A stretch of DNA of 64,000 nucleotides from Achatina immaculata. Taxonomy: Eukaryota > Mollusca > Gastropoda > Stylommatophora > Achatinidae. The stretch spans positions 9,883,274 to 9,947,273 of the forward strand of contig CM019713.1 of assembly GCA_009760885.1 (NCBI GenBank), in the 5' to 3' direction. The translations under genes and the position numbers were made by a program. This document shows, one piece after another, positions 1 to 11,039 of this stretch (position 1 is the stretch's first letter; each line of letters starts with the position of its first letter). The notes beneath the pieces are model-generated. The model was not told the DNA's origin. It ran no database searches and was given only the letters and a program-made list of their open reading frames with translations.

Positions 1-490
1 TTAACACAGCACGAAGACTACATTACGTGCTCTTACGACATTTTGACTCAAACTGACCCGAAATCTAAGGATTTCTCTCTCACCCACTCAGCATGATTCA
101 GGTAACTGTGCAAAGTGAGATAAGGGCAGATAATCTGACAGCAAGCTTACTAGTCACTATGGGCCATAATCTTTTTAATAAAAAGCAATGCATTCACTAT
201 TATCTGATGATTTGTCTATCTTTGCCCAAAAATTGTTACATTATGTACTCTCCATATGAGCGCGTTTAGGGGCCATATGATGTAGATTTTAACGAATAAT
301 GAAATTATCTCTCCACAAGTTAAAAGTTCCGCAGCAGCAAAGATAATGGAGAATGATTTACAGGAATAAAATTATATTTTCCTTATTCTGTATGTTATTA
401 TTTATTTAATAAAATATACCCGTGGTACTCAGATTAACCCGACTATTGGTAAGCCAGAAATTAATTCCACTAATGGTAAAAAGAAGACAA
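1..490. other. Unassigned AT-rich sequence
   Basis: I see no ORF of substance, tandem repeat or recognisable element here. The composition matches the other intergenic stretches of the window. Confidence 0.5.
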
Positions 491-765
491 AGAAGATGGA
501 CATATGTAGGTAGGCCATGTGATGAGAAGAAATAATCAGAGAATACTAAAACAAGCTATCAAGTGGAGCACAACAGGCCGAAGAAAAAGAGGTCGCCCAC
601 GTGAAACTCTAAAGAGGACATTGTTAAGAGAACCCAATTTAGTGGGCATAACATCCCTTGATGAAGTTAAGGCTCGCCGAGAACAGGAAAACTTTGCACA
701 CAACTATGTGAGCCCTATGTGACGTTTAATGGCAGGGGAATGATGTGAGATGTAAGAATGGTAAT
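491..765 (+). mobile_element. Family C LINE, 3' end fragment (ORF2 C-terminus and 3' UTR)
   Basis: A short reading frame (about 519-722) encodes a basic ORF2 C-terminus with the GRPRETLKRTLLRE motif seen at the end of many LINE ORF2 proteins. The stop is followed by a GTGAGCCCTATGTGACG-like 3' UTR and a GATGTGAGATGTAAG tail. The same terminus occurs inverted at 3197-3450 and directly at 27893-27955. All upstream coding sequence is missing, so this is a dead 5'-truncated copy. Confidence 0.75.
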
Positions 766-1014
766 TCAGACCATAACTGTACAGCAGTCTTTCTCCAGGC
801 TCTAGACTCTCATTGTCAGACTGGACACTAACTGCTAAAAAGATCACCACAAAACAAAACAAAAAAGAAATGTTCGAGGATAATGCTTAATGTAACAAGC
901 AGAGACCAAATCAGAAATGACATCATGAGAGCAAAGGTTGAGGGTAACACCAGTATCACACTACCATCCAGTAACAACAAATCATGTAGCCTGGTCAGGT
1001 TACACGACTGCCAT

Positions 1015-1396
1015 CAGTCGGTATACCACAAAAAGCACTCACACAACAGTCGGTACACCACAAAAAGCACTCACACAACAGTCGGTACACCACAAAAAGC
1101 ACTCACACAACAGTCGGTATACCACAAAAAGCACTCACACAACAGTCGGTATACCACAAAAAGCACTCACACAACAGTCGGTATACCACAAAAAGCACTC
1201 ACATAACAGTCGGTACACCACAAAAAGCACTCACACAACAGTCGGTATACCACAAAAAGCACTCACACAACAGTCGGTATACCACAAAAAGCACTCACAC
1301 AACAGTCGGTATACCACAAAAAGCACTCACAAACAGTCGGTACACCACAAAAAGCACTCACACATCAGTCGGTATACCACAAAAAGCACTCACACA
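1015..1396. repeat. 32-bp minisatellite, about 12 copies
   Basis: Units begin CAGTCGGTAYACCACAAAA and repeat every 32 bp. They are nearly identical; the main variant is a C/T in GGTAYACC, and one unit is a base short. The period is not a multiple of three, so the ORFs across it simply cycle through three frames and are not evidence of a protein. Confidence 0.95.
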
Positions 1397-1443
1397 GAGA
1401 ATAAAATGGAACAGCGGGAGAGGCTTTCCATTCAAAAGATGAA

Positions 1444-1444
<1 letters not shown>

Positions 1445-1487
<43 letters not shown>

Positions 1488-2939
1488 AACCTCTAGGTGC
1501 CCAAAGCACACTGGGGCTTCCGCAAGAGTTTTCCCACAAACGCCTGTCTTTCGCCTCTTTTCTTTTAACGATTTTTGCCCAGGTGAGACTTCTATTGCTC
1601 AACATCCTCTCTGTTACTCTTCTCCATGTTTCCTGTGGTCTACCCTTGCTCCTGTTTTCCTGAGGTGTCCATTTCAGTGCCATATTTGCTAATGAGTTAT
1701 CTTTCTGATGTATATGCCCCATCCATCGCCGACGTTTTTCCCTCAATAATCGAAGTCAACGGCTTCACATGTATTTCTGCCAGCAAAGTGTTATTTCTTA
1801 TGGTATTGGTCAGAATATTCGTGTAATCCTTCGTAAACACTATATCTGGAAGTAATTCAGTTTGTTTTCTACAGCTTTGGCTGTTTTTCCAGCATTCGCT
1901 TCCACAGAGTAACACACTTGGGACATTACTCTTAAATATCCTGATTTTCGTTCTCTTGCTCAGCTTTCTTTTTTTTTTTTTTTGATTTCCATATATCGTG
2001 CAAACTCTATATTTCTCATTGAAATATAGGGGGAAATATAGAGAACATGCGGGTACAACCTCAACAACTTAAGATATGCAGACGACGCAGTTCTGATTGC
2101 TAAAAGTGAAGGGGAGCTACAGACTCTTCTGGACATTGTGGTTCGTGAAAGTAAAAGTAAAGGTCTCAATCTGAATAAAAAGAAGACTGAAGTGATGGTC
2201 ATCTCAAAGAAAAGAGTACCACCAAAATGTAGCATTGCCATCGATGGCACAGAACTCAAACAAGTTGATAGATTCAAGTACTTAGGAACAATTTTAACAG
2301 CTGATGGGAAATGTCACAACGAAATAAAATGCAGACATGCTCAGGTCAAGTCAGCATTCCATAAAATGAGAAACATCTTGTGCACCAGATCCATATCAAT
2401 GGAAACGAGATTCCGAGTACTTAAATGTTACACAGAGCCAATTTTGTTTTATGGATGTGAAGCATGGCCCATGAATAAGAGAGTACAGCGAGAAAAGGAG
2501 GCCATGGAGATATGGTTCATAACAAGGATGTTGAAGGTACGGTGGACAGCTAAGAAACCCAACGAAGAAGTCTTAGGAGAGGTTGGAGTTAAACAGCAAA
2601 GATCAGAGGCAGGCAAGTGAGATATGTAGGACATTTTCTGAGAAGAGGAAAATTGGAACACACTGTGGCAACTGGAAAAATTGAGGGAAGAAGAGACATA
2701 GGAAGACAGAGAGAGAAGTTACTGCTGTCAGTGTGGCTAGGAAGAAAGTCACCGGCGGATCTCATAATCAAGTCTAAAGACAGGGAATTGTTGAGATAAA
2801 TGATCGTCTACGCCACGCGGCACGGCACTTGATTGATTGATGTATCGTGCAGGGTTGCAAAAGCTTGCTTTGGTATACTTAGCCTGTTGTTGATATCCTC
2901 TTCGCTGCTTCCGTCTTTTGCTACTCTACAGAGGCTTAC
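1445..2939 (-). mobile_element. Family A LINE, 5'-truncated, split by a nested family B insertion
   Basis: Reading minus, 2852-2939 and 1486-2002 match the family A RT C-terminal region at 17315-17900. Recognisable residues include FYGSECWK-like, NTIRNN.LLAE, GRPQETWRR and MLSNRSLTWAK. A (TC)n tract at 1445-1485 is the (GA)n tail read from the other strand. The segment is interrupted at 2003-2842 by a family B copy. A possible short TSD (ATGAAC, 1439-1444 and 2940-2945) flanks the whole. Frameshifts make it non-functional. Confidence 0.8.
2003..2842 (+). mobile_element. Family B LINE 3' portion, nested inside family A, with 9-bp TSD
   Basis: This encodes the RT palm catalytic motif YADDAVLIA near 2075 and the downstream thumb/connection region (FKYLGTILTADGKC, FYGCEAW, MLKVRWTAKK). 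After a frameshift near 2615 come the C-terminal GHFLRRGKLEH segment and a terminus reading RHGT-stop. The 3' tail is (TTGA)n. The repeat TATCGTGCA lies at 1994-2002 and 2843-2851, directly flanking the segment, and the interrupted family A sequence resumes on both sides. It is 5'-truncated, with no endonuclease. Confidence 0.88.
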
Positions 2940-3196
2940 ATGAACAGCATTTGAAACAAATATCTGAATCTTATCTCCCCTTCAACACTACAAGTCTCTA
3001 GAAGAAGGAAACAAAACAAGGCAAGACAAGGCTTACACAGAATGATGCAGAAGATAAGAAAAGCCACAGAACGACTGACAACTTCAGACTCAAAATCCGT
3101 GATTACCGAATTCAAGTTTCCTCCCTCTTCCAAGAAGATTCTGTGAAATGATCTCACAGGCTGAAAAGTCAAATTCCTGGCACCAGGGAACAATTA

Positions 3197-4218
3197 TCTT
3201 TTACATCCTTCCCGTGCCGCTAAACGTCATATAGGGCCCATATGGTAGTTCGCCAAGATCTCCTGTCTTCGGCTAGTTTTTCAATCTCGTCAAGGGATGT
3301 TATGCTCACTGAACTGGTCTCTCTTAACAATGTCCCCCAGTTTTACGTTGGTCGACCTCTTTTTCTTCGGCCTGTTGTGTTCCACTTGGTAGCTTGTTTG
3401 GGGATCCTTTGATTGTTTCTTCTCATCATATGACCGACAAATGTCCATCTGCTTTTTCTGATCACCCATAAGACAGGTTTTTGTTTGCTCATCTGTCTTA
3501 TCTCCGCGTTGTTCTTAAACTCGTTCCACTTTATGCCGAGTATTTTCCTGAGGCATTTGTTTTCGAAAGAGTCTAATTTATTGTCTATTTCTTTAGTTGT
3601 TTTCCAGCTTTCACCTGCATAAATGAGGGTGGATATTGCATTTGAACTGAATAATCTTAACTTGGTTTTTGTGCTTATAACTTTTGAATTCCATATGTTC
3701 TCAAGATTCTTGAAGGTCAGTGCTGCTTTGGCAATTCAAATTCTAACTTCCTTTCTGGTCTCACTATCCTGGTTTATGTACCTGGTGAGATATGTAGAAT
3801 GGTTTACTTCTTAAACAGCTGTTCCTTCTATGTATATTTGTCCTTCATGATTAATGACAAGTTTTATTATTTTTGTTTTATCCTTGTTAATTTCAAATCC
3901 TATTTTACTAGCCATTGAAGACAAGGTATCTATTTTTACCTGTATTAATTTCACATTGTCACTTACAAGAGTTACGTCATCTGCAAAATCAATATAGTCT
4001 GTTTGGGTCCCATGTACCCAATCAATGTTGGTTTTACCAGTACAGAATTTTTTCATTATGAAGTCTATGACAATTCCAAAAAGCAAGGGAAATAATATAT
4101 ATCCTTGTTTCACGCATGTTTCAATCTGGAACCATTCACTCATTCCTTCTTCTGTCTTGACTGCACAAATATATCCATTGTAGAAGGATATGTTGTTGAC
4201 AATCTTAGGTGGTATTGA
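3197..4218 (-). mobile_element. Family C LINE, 5'-truncated, with 9-bp TSD
   Basis: The minus strand encodes RT fingers/palm residues EEGMSEWFQIET, the catalytic IDFADDVTLVSD (ORF 3811-4224), then the thumb and C-terminal region in other frames down to GRRKRGRP. It ends in the family C 3' UTR (GACGTTTAGCGGCACGGG). GAACAATTA at 3188-3196 and 4219-4227 flanks the insertion. VKQGC is changed to VKQGY, and several frameshifts are present, so the copy is dead. The closest relative here is 59129-60745. Confidence 0.88.
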
Positions 4219-4227
4219 GAACAATTA

Positions 4228-5026
4228 GGGCAAGTTTTAATTCAGAAAATGCGCTAAAAATGTAAAACAGTAGTTTTATTTCCTACGTGAACCGGAAGTG
4301 TTGCCATTATGACCTCTTGAACTTGGAATGTATTAGAGACCAAAAGCGATCTCCAGAAACTGATATTGTTATACGAAATGCACTCATAGCTTCGATTATT
4401 TGAAAATCATGGCTTCGGTTACTTTAAACGTTCAATCATTATGGTGTCCGTAATCGCGAGCTAATAATTACGCTCTGGCACAGTCAGATAAGACAGTTTC
4501 TTGCTGAGTTCATATTATGGGCAATATAATTTCTATGCTCTTGTTGCACTTATCAACTTTGAAGACCGTTGAGAAGCAGGTAGATGTGGAACTTTCCAGG
4601 AACTTATTTCTGAACAGTTTCTCACATGATAATTGCAGCCTCCAGTAGACTTAATTACTAAAGCACATTAACAACAAACGATGGTTGTATTTCAGAGGTA
4701 CAGTCTATTTGTATTTATATCTTTTTGTCGAGAAGTTTTTTGTATACCCCTGTTTCATCTTAGGATATATCTGCACACTAATACAGAATCACTCTCCGCG
4801 TGGCTTTATCTTTCGGCAGTTCTCTCAGCTTTTGTGGCTGATGCGTGAATCTGTAGTCAGACAATGCAGTGCCTCTTTTGCATAAAGAGGACTTAAAGAA
4901 GTTAGCAGAGCGAGTACTGAAATTTTACAATAATTTCCATTTGACAGATATGAGGTTCCTACTGGGGTTCAGAGTTACAAATAAAATCTTGAAGATTCTT
5001 CTTCTTTTCTTCTTCTTCTTCTCTTC

Positions 5027-5059
<33 letters not shown>

Positions 5060-5064
5060 AAGAT
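4228..5064. other. Unassigned sequence ending in (TTC)n/(TTA)n
   Basis: No recognisable gene or element up to about 4990. From about 4995 to 5060 there is a (TTC)n then (ATT)n trinucleotide tract that borders the inverted-duplication arm. Confidence 0.5.
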
Positions 5065-6033
5065 TAGCATTACTACTTGTCAGCACTTGCTGAAGTCAGA
5101 AGTAGTGTCAGTGCTTTCAGAAATGTCTTTGGTGACAGAGGTAACTGTGACGATGGTAACTTGTCAGAGCTTGTGGTGTTTGCAGCAAATAAAAAGTCGG
5201 GTTGTAAGGGTGGCTGTGGTCTCTTATTCTGGCACATGCTATCGTGACTGCAAGAGTTAATGTAGTCTTACTACATGTGATTGTAGTTATGATGAAAAGT
5301 GTAAGAAAAAAGGATAAATGTTGACGAGAACATGATGATGATGATGATATCTGGCTAGATATTGAGGTGAGGGTTGCGTAAATGATAATGTAGATGTTGT
5401 AGACGATGCGGAAGATGTTGATTCTAACAGAGAATATTAGGGGGAAAACACAGACAGACAGAGAAACAAACAGACAGAAGCGAGCGCTTTGATAGAAGCG
5501 AGAAGATGGGCAAGAAAATGAAAGTATTGATAATATGTGAGTACAAGGAAAAGATGAGACCTTATAAAGGCATCGGTTACCGTGAAAAATGTGAAAGAAA
5601 CTATTTATACACTCAGGGATCCTAGGAATATTATAGTCGTTAAGTCGTTCATCTTTCTTGTACGTATATCCAGTAGGCTGGGCATTTTTTACAAGTTTAA
5701 CCACGGCGCAGAGATACAGAAAACATTTGTACGTGTGTATATGTGTTCATGTATATGAAATATACGTCTCTCACTTGAGTGAGTGAAATCATTCGTTGAC
5801 AAGTATATTTAGTGGTACAGCATCTTGAGTTATCTCTCTTTGGTGATGCTATTTTTGTTTGTTTTTACTAATGGATATCTTGAAGTTCCGAGTTATGGGA
5901 CTTTGTTGTATGTATAGCTTGACGTGTTTCCACTGTTTTACTCATTTTTTAAGGTTTATCTGTTGCAGTGGTTCCCAAACTTTTCGGGCTGCCGTCCCCT
6001 CGCCTTCTAGATCACAACCCCGTACGTACATAT
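5065..6033. repeat. Arm 1 of a roughly 1-kb inverted duplication
   Basis: The reverse complement of this arm matches 30210-31230 along its length with scattered substitutions and a few indels. Examples are the stretches around 5117-5300 against 30985-31170 and around 5560-5720 against 30530-30690. A short ORF on the outer strand (MVKLVKNAQPTGYTYKKD) is shared by both copies but then diverges through indels, so coding is unlikely. Each arm ends at a trinucleotide repeat on one side and at a hAT-like terminus on the other. Confidence 0.85.
5967..6033. mobile_element. hAT-like terminal sequence
   Basis: CAGTGGTTCCCAAACTTTTC followed by GGGCTGCCG resembles the terminal inverted repeats of hAT transposons and their MITEs. 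The same terminus is present in the inverted arm at about 30240-30295. I could not find the partner terminus nearby, so only one end is supported. Confidence 0.5.
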
Positions 6034-6269
6034 ATTTTTTTTAAAAAAACACTTCTCAGCTGTTTCTGATGTTCCAACGAATTTTCGAGATAAAATGAGT
6101 TATTTAGTTTTTTTTTGTCAGAGAGTTTCTACCTAATTTCATATCCAGAATATTTTTCATTTTTTACAATCTTAAGCAATTTTAAAAACATTTCTTATCG
6201 TTCTGAAGGGCCGATTTATCATTTTTATACGATTTTTTTCTATTCAGAAGTGGTCAACGAGTTTCATAC

Positions 6270-6479
6270 ATGAATTTCTTCATAATTTCAATGAACTTCT
6301 CTGTCCTCTCAACGAATTTCTCTGCGACCACAGAAAACTTCACTGTGACCACGGAAAACTTCTCTGCGCTCTCAATAAACTTCTCTTTCGGTCTAAATAA
6401 ATTTCTTTGTGGTTGCAGTGAGCACCTCTATGGCCGAATGAACTTCTCTGTGGCCTCGTTGAACTTTTCTGCGGTCTCA
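6270..6479. repeat. Degenerate 21-bp minisatellite, about 10 units
   Basis: Ten consecutive 21-bp units read as seven-residue repeats of the pattern xNFSxxS on the plus strand (for example MNFSVLS, TNFSATT, ENFSALS). Units are strongly diverged. Periodicity keeps the frame open, but codons before and after show no recognisable protein. Confidence 0.7.
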
Positions 6480-6494
6480 AGAGCTGTTACCATA

Positions 6495-6666
6495 CAACTA
6501 TTTTATTTTATGTCTCTCAGCTTCAATGTTAATTTTGTTTGTTACATGAACAGCATATGTGTAGAATGTCTGGAATAGACTGGAAGATGTATGATAAAGG
6601 GCAGAATGTCAGACGGGCCTGCGTGCCCAATTCTTAACCCTTTTGAAATAAAGATCAATCAATCAA
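6495..6666 (+). mobile_element. Family G (CR1-like) LINE 3' UTR end
   Basis: This contains the conserved 3' block AGGGCAGAATGTCAGACGGG then CCTGCGTGCCCAATTCTT, followed by AATAAAGATCAATCAATCAA. The same block occurs at 31800, 34497, 36918 and 46240 on plus and at 23050-23140 on minus. The upstream TTTATTTTATGTCTCTCAGC stretch is shared with 31705 and 46135. No coding sequence remains. Confidence 0.8.
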
Positions 6667-7137
6667 TGACAAGGAATTACAAACCGAAATAAGAAGCAGA
6701 ATAGTCAAAGCCAAGTCAGAATTTATGAAAATGACAAAAGAAAAAACCAGACTATGCAATAAAACTGTGTCGATGAATACCAGAAAGAGAGGGGGTTTTT
6801 TTCAGTGTTACATCGAACCCCTATTGTTATATGGCTGTGAAACATGGACAGTAATCAAGACCACCTGGAATCTACAGGAGGCAGCGATGATGTGGTTCTT
6901 AAGAAGAATGATGAGAAAACCATGGACATTCTAGAAAAGAAATAAAGAAATTGTAAGCGAGGCTGGGTAAAAAAGAGTGAAGTTATGGACAAATTCAGAA
7001 GACAACAGTTTGCAAGACATCGTTGATGATCTGCAAATGGATGCGTTATCAGCAGGGCATCTTGCTTACAACAGAGAGGCCTACAGAAGAGCTGATAAGG
7101 AGGCAAAATTCCGCAAGGGACATGGAAATGACTGACT
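6667..7137 (+). mobile_element. Family D LINE ORF2 C-terminal fragment, internally deleted
   Basis: Reads EIRSRIVKAKSEFMKMTK, CYIEPLLLYGCETWT and MMWFLRRMMRKPWTF from the RT thumb region. It then jumps near 6955-7010 to DIVDDLQMDA and REAYRRADKEAKFRKGHGND, the family D terminus, and ends GACTGACTGGG. The GRPRRRW segment between these blocks is missing. It directly abuts the G tail upstream, suggesting insertion into or next to that tail. Confidence 0.75.
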
Positions 7138-7138
7138 G

Positions 7139-7295
7139 GGTGAGGAATTCAAAACAGTAACTCATCTAACTTTCTGACCTTTGTCACTATAGTTTCATTT
7201 TAGCGCATTCAAGACATGGAGGGATAAATGGAGAGCGCGGGTGAGAGAGAGAGAGAGAGAGAGAGAAACAGACAGGCATGCAGACAGACATTTAT
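7139..7295. repeat. Local direct duplication, copy 1
   Basis: TGAGGAATTCAAAACAGTAA through an (AG)n tract to GACAGGCATGCAGACAGACA is repeated nearly identically at 8248-8405. The two copies differ at a few bases and in (AG)n length. Confidence 0.88.
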
Positions 7296-7359
7296 CTCAT
7301 TTTGGCTTTCATGTCATATTTCTTCCATCATCTATTTATCACATATTCATAGCAAGGGG

Positions 7360-7605
7360 AAAAAAATCGAAAACTGGTTCATCAGATTTGCAAGACATGT
7401 TCTAGAAGAGGCAAACTGGAACACTTAGTGACGAGGGGGAAAACTCCAGGCATAAATGAACAGAGGAAGACAAAAGAAACAAGGTACTTGACGGACTAAA
7501 AGAGTGGCATGGAGCAAGGTCCAACACACATCTTATAAAAAGAGCAACGGGTAGATGACAATTGTGGAAAGCATTGACGGCCAATACCTTGTTGGCATGA
7601 ACCAG
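7360..7605 (+). mobile_element. Family B-like LINE ORF2 C-terminal fragment
   Basis: With frameshifts, residues such as RFARHVL, RGKLEHL and RGRQKKQ match the family B C-terminal block at 2615-2800 (RYVGHFLRRGKLEH). The terminus reads WKALTAN rather than the HGT-stop of other B copies. It is followed by a short (TA)n and a C-rich tract. Confidence 0.55.
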
Positions 7606-7639
7606 ATATATATATATATAAAGATCCCCCACCCCCCAC

Positions 7640-8245
7640 CCTCCAAACAACACAGTGTTAGCAAGGGCACGAAATACGAAATGAAATATAACAGTCCTAT
7701 GTATACGCTTTTTTTCCCTCTGACTAGTCTCCTAAAAGTAGCACCGTAGTATATACACGTAGACAGATTTCATGAAGTATTTTAAACAAGAACCGAATCC
7801 ATCTCAACTTCCCCAGCTTCTATATCAACATCCCACCCCCCCCCCCTTTTTTTTTTTTACAGGTCAGGGTTTCGCAAGAAATGGAACAGTTGGGTGTCGG
7901 CCACGGCAAACGAAAAGAGCTGCAGAATTAGACCGAAGTAGACAAGATTAATATCTGGTTTACAGAATTGTACTAAGCTCGGTGCACTTTTCGTTTCGGC
8001 TCTAGTGAGGTTCGGTTGTGATATATCGCACTTTGATGCGGCGATGTTTTCAGTCAGCGGGGCGCAATTCGAGTAATGACGGACATGTTGTATTCAATTT
8101 TTCATAAATTGAGGGACTGGGTCATTCGTTGTTTGGTGTTTTCATATTGCGCATAATTTCCGGCTGTTCGTGTCCGCTTGCACTGTTATAACGTGGTGAA
8201 TGGACAGGGATGAAAGAGAGAAGGAAGGAACGAACTGTGCTTTCA
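7640..8245. other. Unassigned sequence
   Basis: Contains a C-tract followed by a T-tract near 7838-7858. No element or coding sequence recognised. Confidence 0.45.
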
Positions 8246-8350
8246 AAGGGTGAGGAATTCAAAACAATAACTCATCTAACTTTCTGACCTTTGTCACTAT
8301 AGTTTCATTCTAGCGCATTCAAGGCATGGAGGGATAAATGGAGAGTGCAG

Positions 8351-8382
<32 letters not shown>

Positions 8383-8545
8383 GACAGGCATGCAGACAGA
8401 CAGACAGAGAGGTTTTTTTTTTTTAGTGTTACATCGAACCCCTATTTTTATATGGATGTGAAACATGGACAGTAATCAAGAGCACCTGGAATCTACAGGA
8501 TGTAATGACGAAAACGAAACTGAACAGAGTTGAACATAAAATACA
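8246..8545 (+). repeat. Local duplication copy 2 joined to a family D RT piece
   Basis: 8248-8405 repeats 7139-7295. After a T tract, 8423-8502 repeats the LINE piece at 6806-6878 (encoding CYIEPLLLYGCETWT). In the first locus the LINE piece comes before the duplicated block; here it comes after it, so the order has been swapped. Confidence 0.8.
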
Positions 8546-8930
8546 AATCTTCTTCTTCTTCTTCTTCAGCTTTCCGAGCCATTAAGGCTCATTGCTGAAG
8601 ATAAAGTTCGCCTCCATTCCTCCCAATTCCTAATCTTCTCCCTCCAACTGGTGACACCAATTTCTTTTATATCCTCCTCTAAGCTGTCTTTCCATCTCTG
8701 TCTTGGTCTACCCCTTGGTCTTGTTTCCCTCATCTCAATATGCCACTAAGGCATATTGGGGAGTACGTTGTTAGGCCCGTTCCCCCCTCCCCCACCCCCT
8801 CTTGTGCATACATCATATTCGTTTGTCTATTCTCTTTCATTCTTTCTTCATGCCCCAGCCAGCGTAGTCTGTTCAGTTTCAAGACATTTATATTCGTTGA
8901 GATTTTAAATAAGTTCAATGTTCTTTCTAG
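8546..8930 (-). mobile_element. Family H LINE ORF2 C-terminus with (GAA)n tail, SINE-interrupted
   Basis: The minus strand encodes ILKLNRLRWLGH.ER then ETRPRGRPR, WREKIRNWEEWRR and a terminus SLNGSES-stop, followed by (GAA)n. It parallels 57738-58000 and 32045-32150. The reading frame is cut at 8737-8797 by a short insertion matching the S family 3' end; removing that segment restores colinearity with the 57.8-kb copy. Confidence 0.8.
8737..8797 (-). mobile_element. S-family SINE 3' end, 5'-truncated, inside a family H LINE
   Basis: ATATGCCACTAAGGCATATT and GTTAGGCCCGT match 12824-12870. Only the terminal hairpin region of the SINE is present, as expected for severe 5' truncation during retroposition. 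A clear TSD is not visible beyond about 3 bp. Confidence 0.65.
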
Positions 8931-9189
8931 ATCTCCATTATCCGCTGTCGGTATATAAAATAGAAATAGTATATTTATTTATGTTTGGAATGACAAGCAG
9001 TGAAAACTGTATGAAAAATTTTAACAGTAAAAAAACGTCAGTTTGGGTGGGAGCTAACATAATAATCAAGTAATAATTAGATGCTTTATCTTCTGCCTCC
9101 CTTCAAAAGCCATATTGTTAAATGAATAACAGTAGAGAATGGCATGGAATTTGTTACTAAGGAAAGCTTTTCACTAATATTTTTAGCGT

Positions 9190-9216
9190 TCATCATCATC
9201 ATCATCATCATCATAA
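9190..9216. repeat. (CAT)n microsatellite
   Basis: Roughly eight CAT units. Confidence 0.85.
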
Positions 9217-9248
9217 CAGTTTAAAATTTTGTAGTTTTATCAACTTCC

Positions 9249-9519
9249 TTGTAATTTTCGTCACCTTCACAATAGTAAATATTCTTGTAATGTCGCAATT
9301 ACTTTCACCACCTTCACAATAGTAAATATTCTTGTAATGTGGCAATTACTTTCACCATTTTCACAACAGTAAATATTCTTGTAATGTCGCAGTTACTTTC
9401 ACCATCTTCACAATAGTAAATATTCTTTAATGTCCCAATCACATTCACCACCTTCACAACAGCAAATATTATTGTAATGTCGCAATCACTTTCACCACCT
9501 TCAGAATAGCAAACATTCT
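9249..9519. repeat. 47-bp minisatellite, about 5-6 copies
   Basis: Units contain CACCTTCACAATAGTAAATA and TTCTTGTAATGTCGCAATTA. They diverge by several percent and one unit has a small deletion. Confidence 0.9.
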
Positions 9520-10450
9520 CGACTCCACCAGAGCAGATGTCTGGGTCCCACTGTCATCTACATCTGCAACAACATCCTCTCATCTTGAGCTGTATCTTCC
9601 ACCCCCTAACCCCCACCCATCCAAACCTTCCACAAGGTTTCTCTGGGACAACAAACTGCACCCAGTAAATATTATCCTTGGCCGCTTGACCCGGATCGCA
9701 CGTCCAACATCCACACGCCACACACGCCAACGGAGGAAAGGAGTGCTACAATAACAGACTCGCTATCCTCCCTCGTCGAGATTGTTCACACTATTATTAG
9801 TCATAAGAACATCCACGAGCCCCGTGTGTTGAGAGATCATTTTCTATTTGAAACCCAGGGAGTACCCGAATGGAGAAAAATATCCTCTGCTTCCAGCTAG
9901 ATATTTCTCTTGGATGGAACAGTTGGGTCAATAGAAGGATGCCCTGGCGAAGTAACGAATGTGTGAAATATAAATACAAGACCATAAAGGCTCAGTGGAT
10001 ATGTATGAGATCATTTCAGCGGCGCACGTCTTGATGAAAGAACTGTAATATTGAAGAAGATAACTCCATGATAATGTATATAAGTCAATAATAATAATAA
10101 TAACGAAATAAGATGATAAAATTTTTTAAAAAGGACATAAATTAGATATAAAAACAGGGTCCATCCGTGGCAGAGAAGAAGTGGGGAAAATACAAACTGG
10201 CAGGAATAGAAGCGGTAAGGGTACATTTAAAACCGACAAGGAGGAAGGTGATGTAAATGAGGGAAAATGTATAAAGAAAGAAAAAGATAGGAAGAAAGGC
10301 AATGAAAGTGGTAGGTAGGATAACGCAGCGAGTTGAAGAGAGAGTAAATGAGGAGCGTTGCAATGAATGTGGAGTTGTAAAAGATGTAAGAGTTTGGGTC
10401 ACAAAGGACTTAACACTAGTCTTCACTGCCATTATGTCAGCAGGTCTGAT
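9520..10450. other. Unassigned sequence
   Basis: No element recognised. Includes a short (TAA)n tract near 10088-10103. Confidence 0.45.
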
Positions 10451-11039
10451 CTGTTTATGAAAGCGTGTTCTGTGACATCTGTTTTTTGGTATCTGTCTAT
10501 GAAAGCGTGTTCTGTGACAACTGTTTTTTTTTTGTATCTGTCTATGAAAGCGTGTTCTGTGATATCTGTTTTTGGTATGTGTCTGTAAAAGCGTGTTCTG
10601 TGACAAATCAGTTTTTGGTATCTGTCTATAAAAACATGTTCTGTAGCAACTATTTTTGGTATCTGTCTATAAAAACATGTTCTGTAGCAACTATTTTTGG
10701 GATCTGTCTATAAAAACATGTTCTGTAGCAACTATTTTTTGGTATCTGTCTATAAAAGCGTGTTCTGTGACATCTGTTTTTGGTATGTGCCTATAAAAGC
10801 GTGTTCTGTGACATTTGTTTTTGGTATGTGTCTATAAAAGCGTGTTCTGTGACATCTGTTTTTGGTATGTGTCTATAAAAGCGTGTTCTGTGACATCTGT
10901 GTTTGGTATCTGTCTATAAAAACATGTTATGTAGCAATTACTTTTTGGTATCTATCTATAAAAGCGTGTTCTGTGACATCTGTTTTTGGTATGTGCCTAT
11001 AAAAACATGTTCTGTAGCAACTATTATTTCATACCCGAA

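Noticed and set aside
883..1489. 107- and 183-aa ORFs over the 32-bp array
   Set aside because: Read-through of a period not divisible by three, cycling frames; no flanking coding signal.
5117..5704. 195-aa minus ORF as a gene, since a similar start occurs at 30544
   Set aside because: Both lie in the inverted duplication, the frames diverge through indels and simple repeats, and no domain is recognisable.
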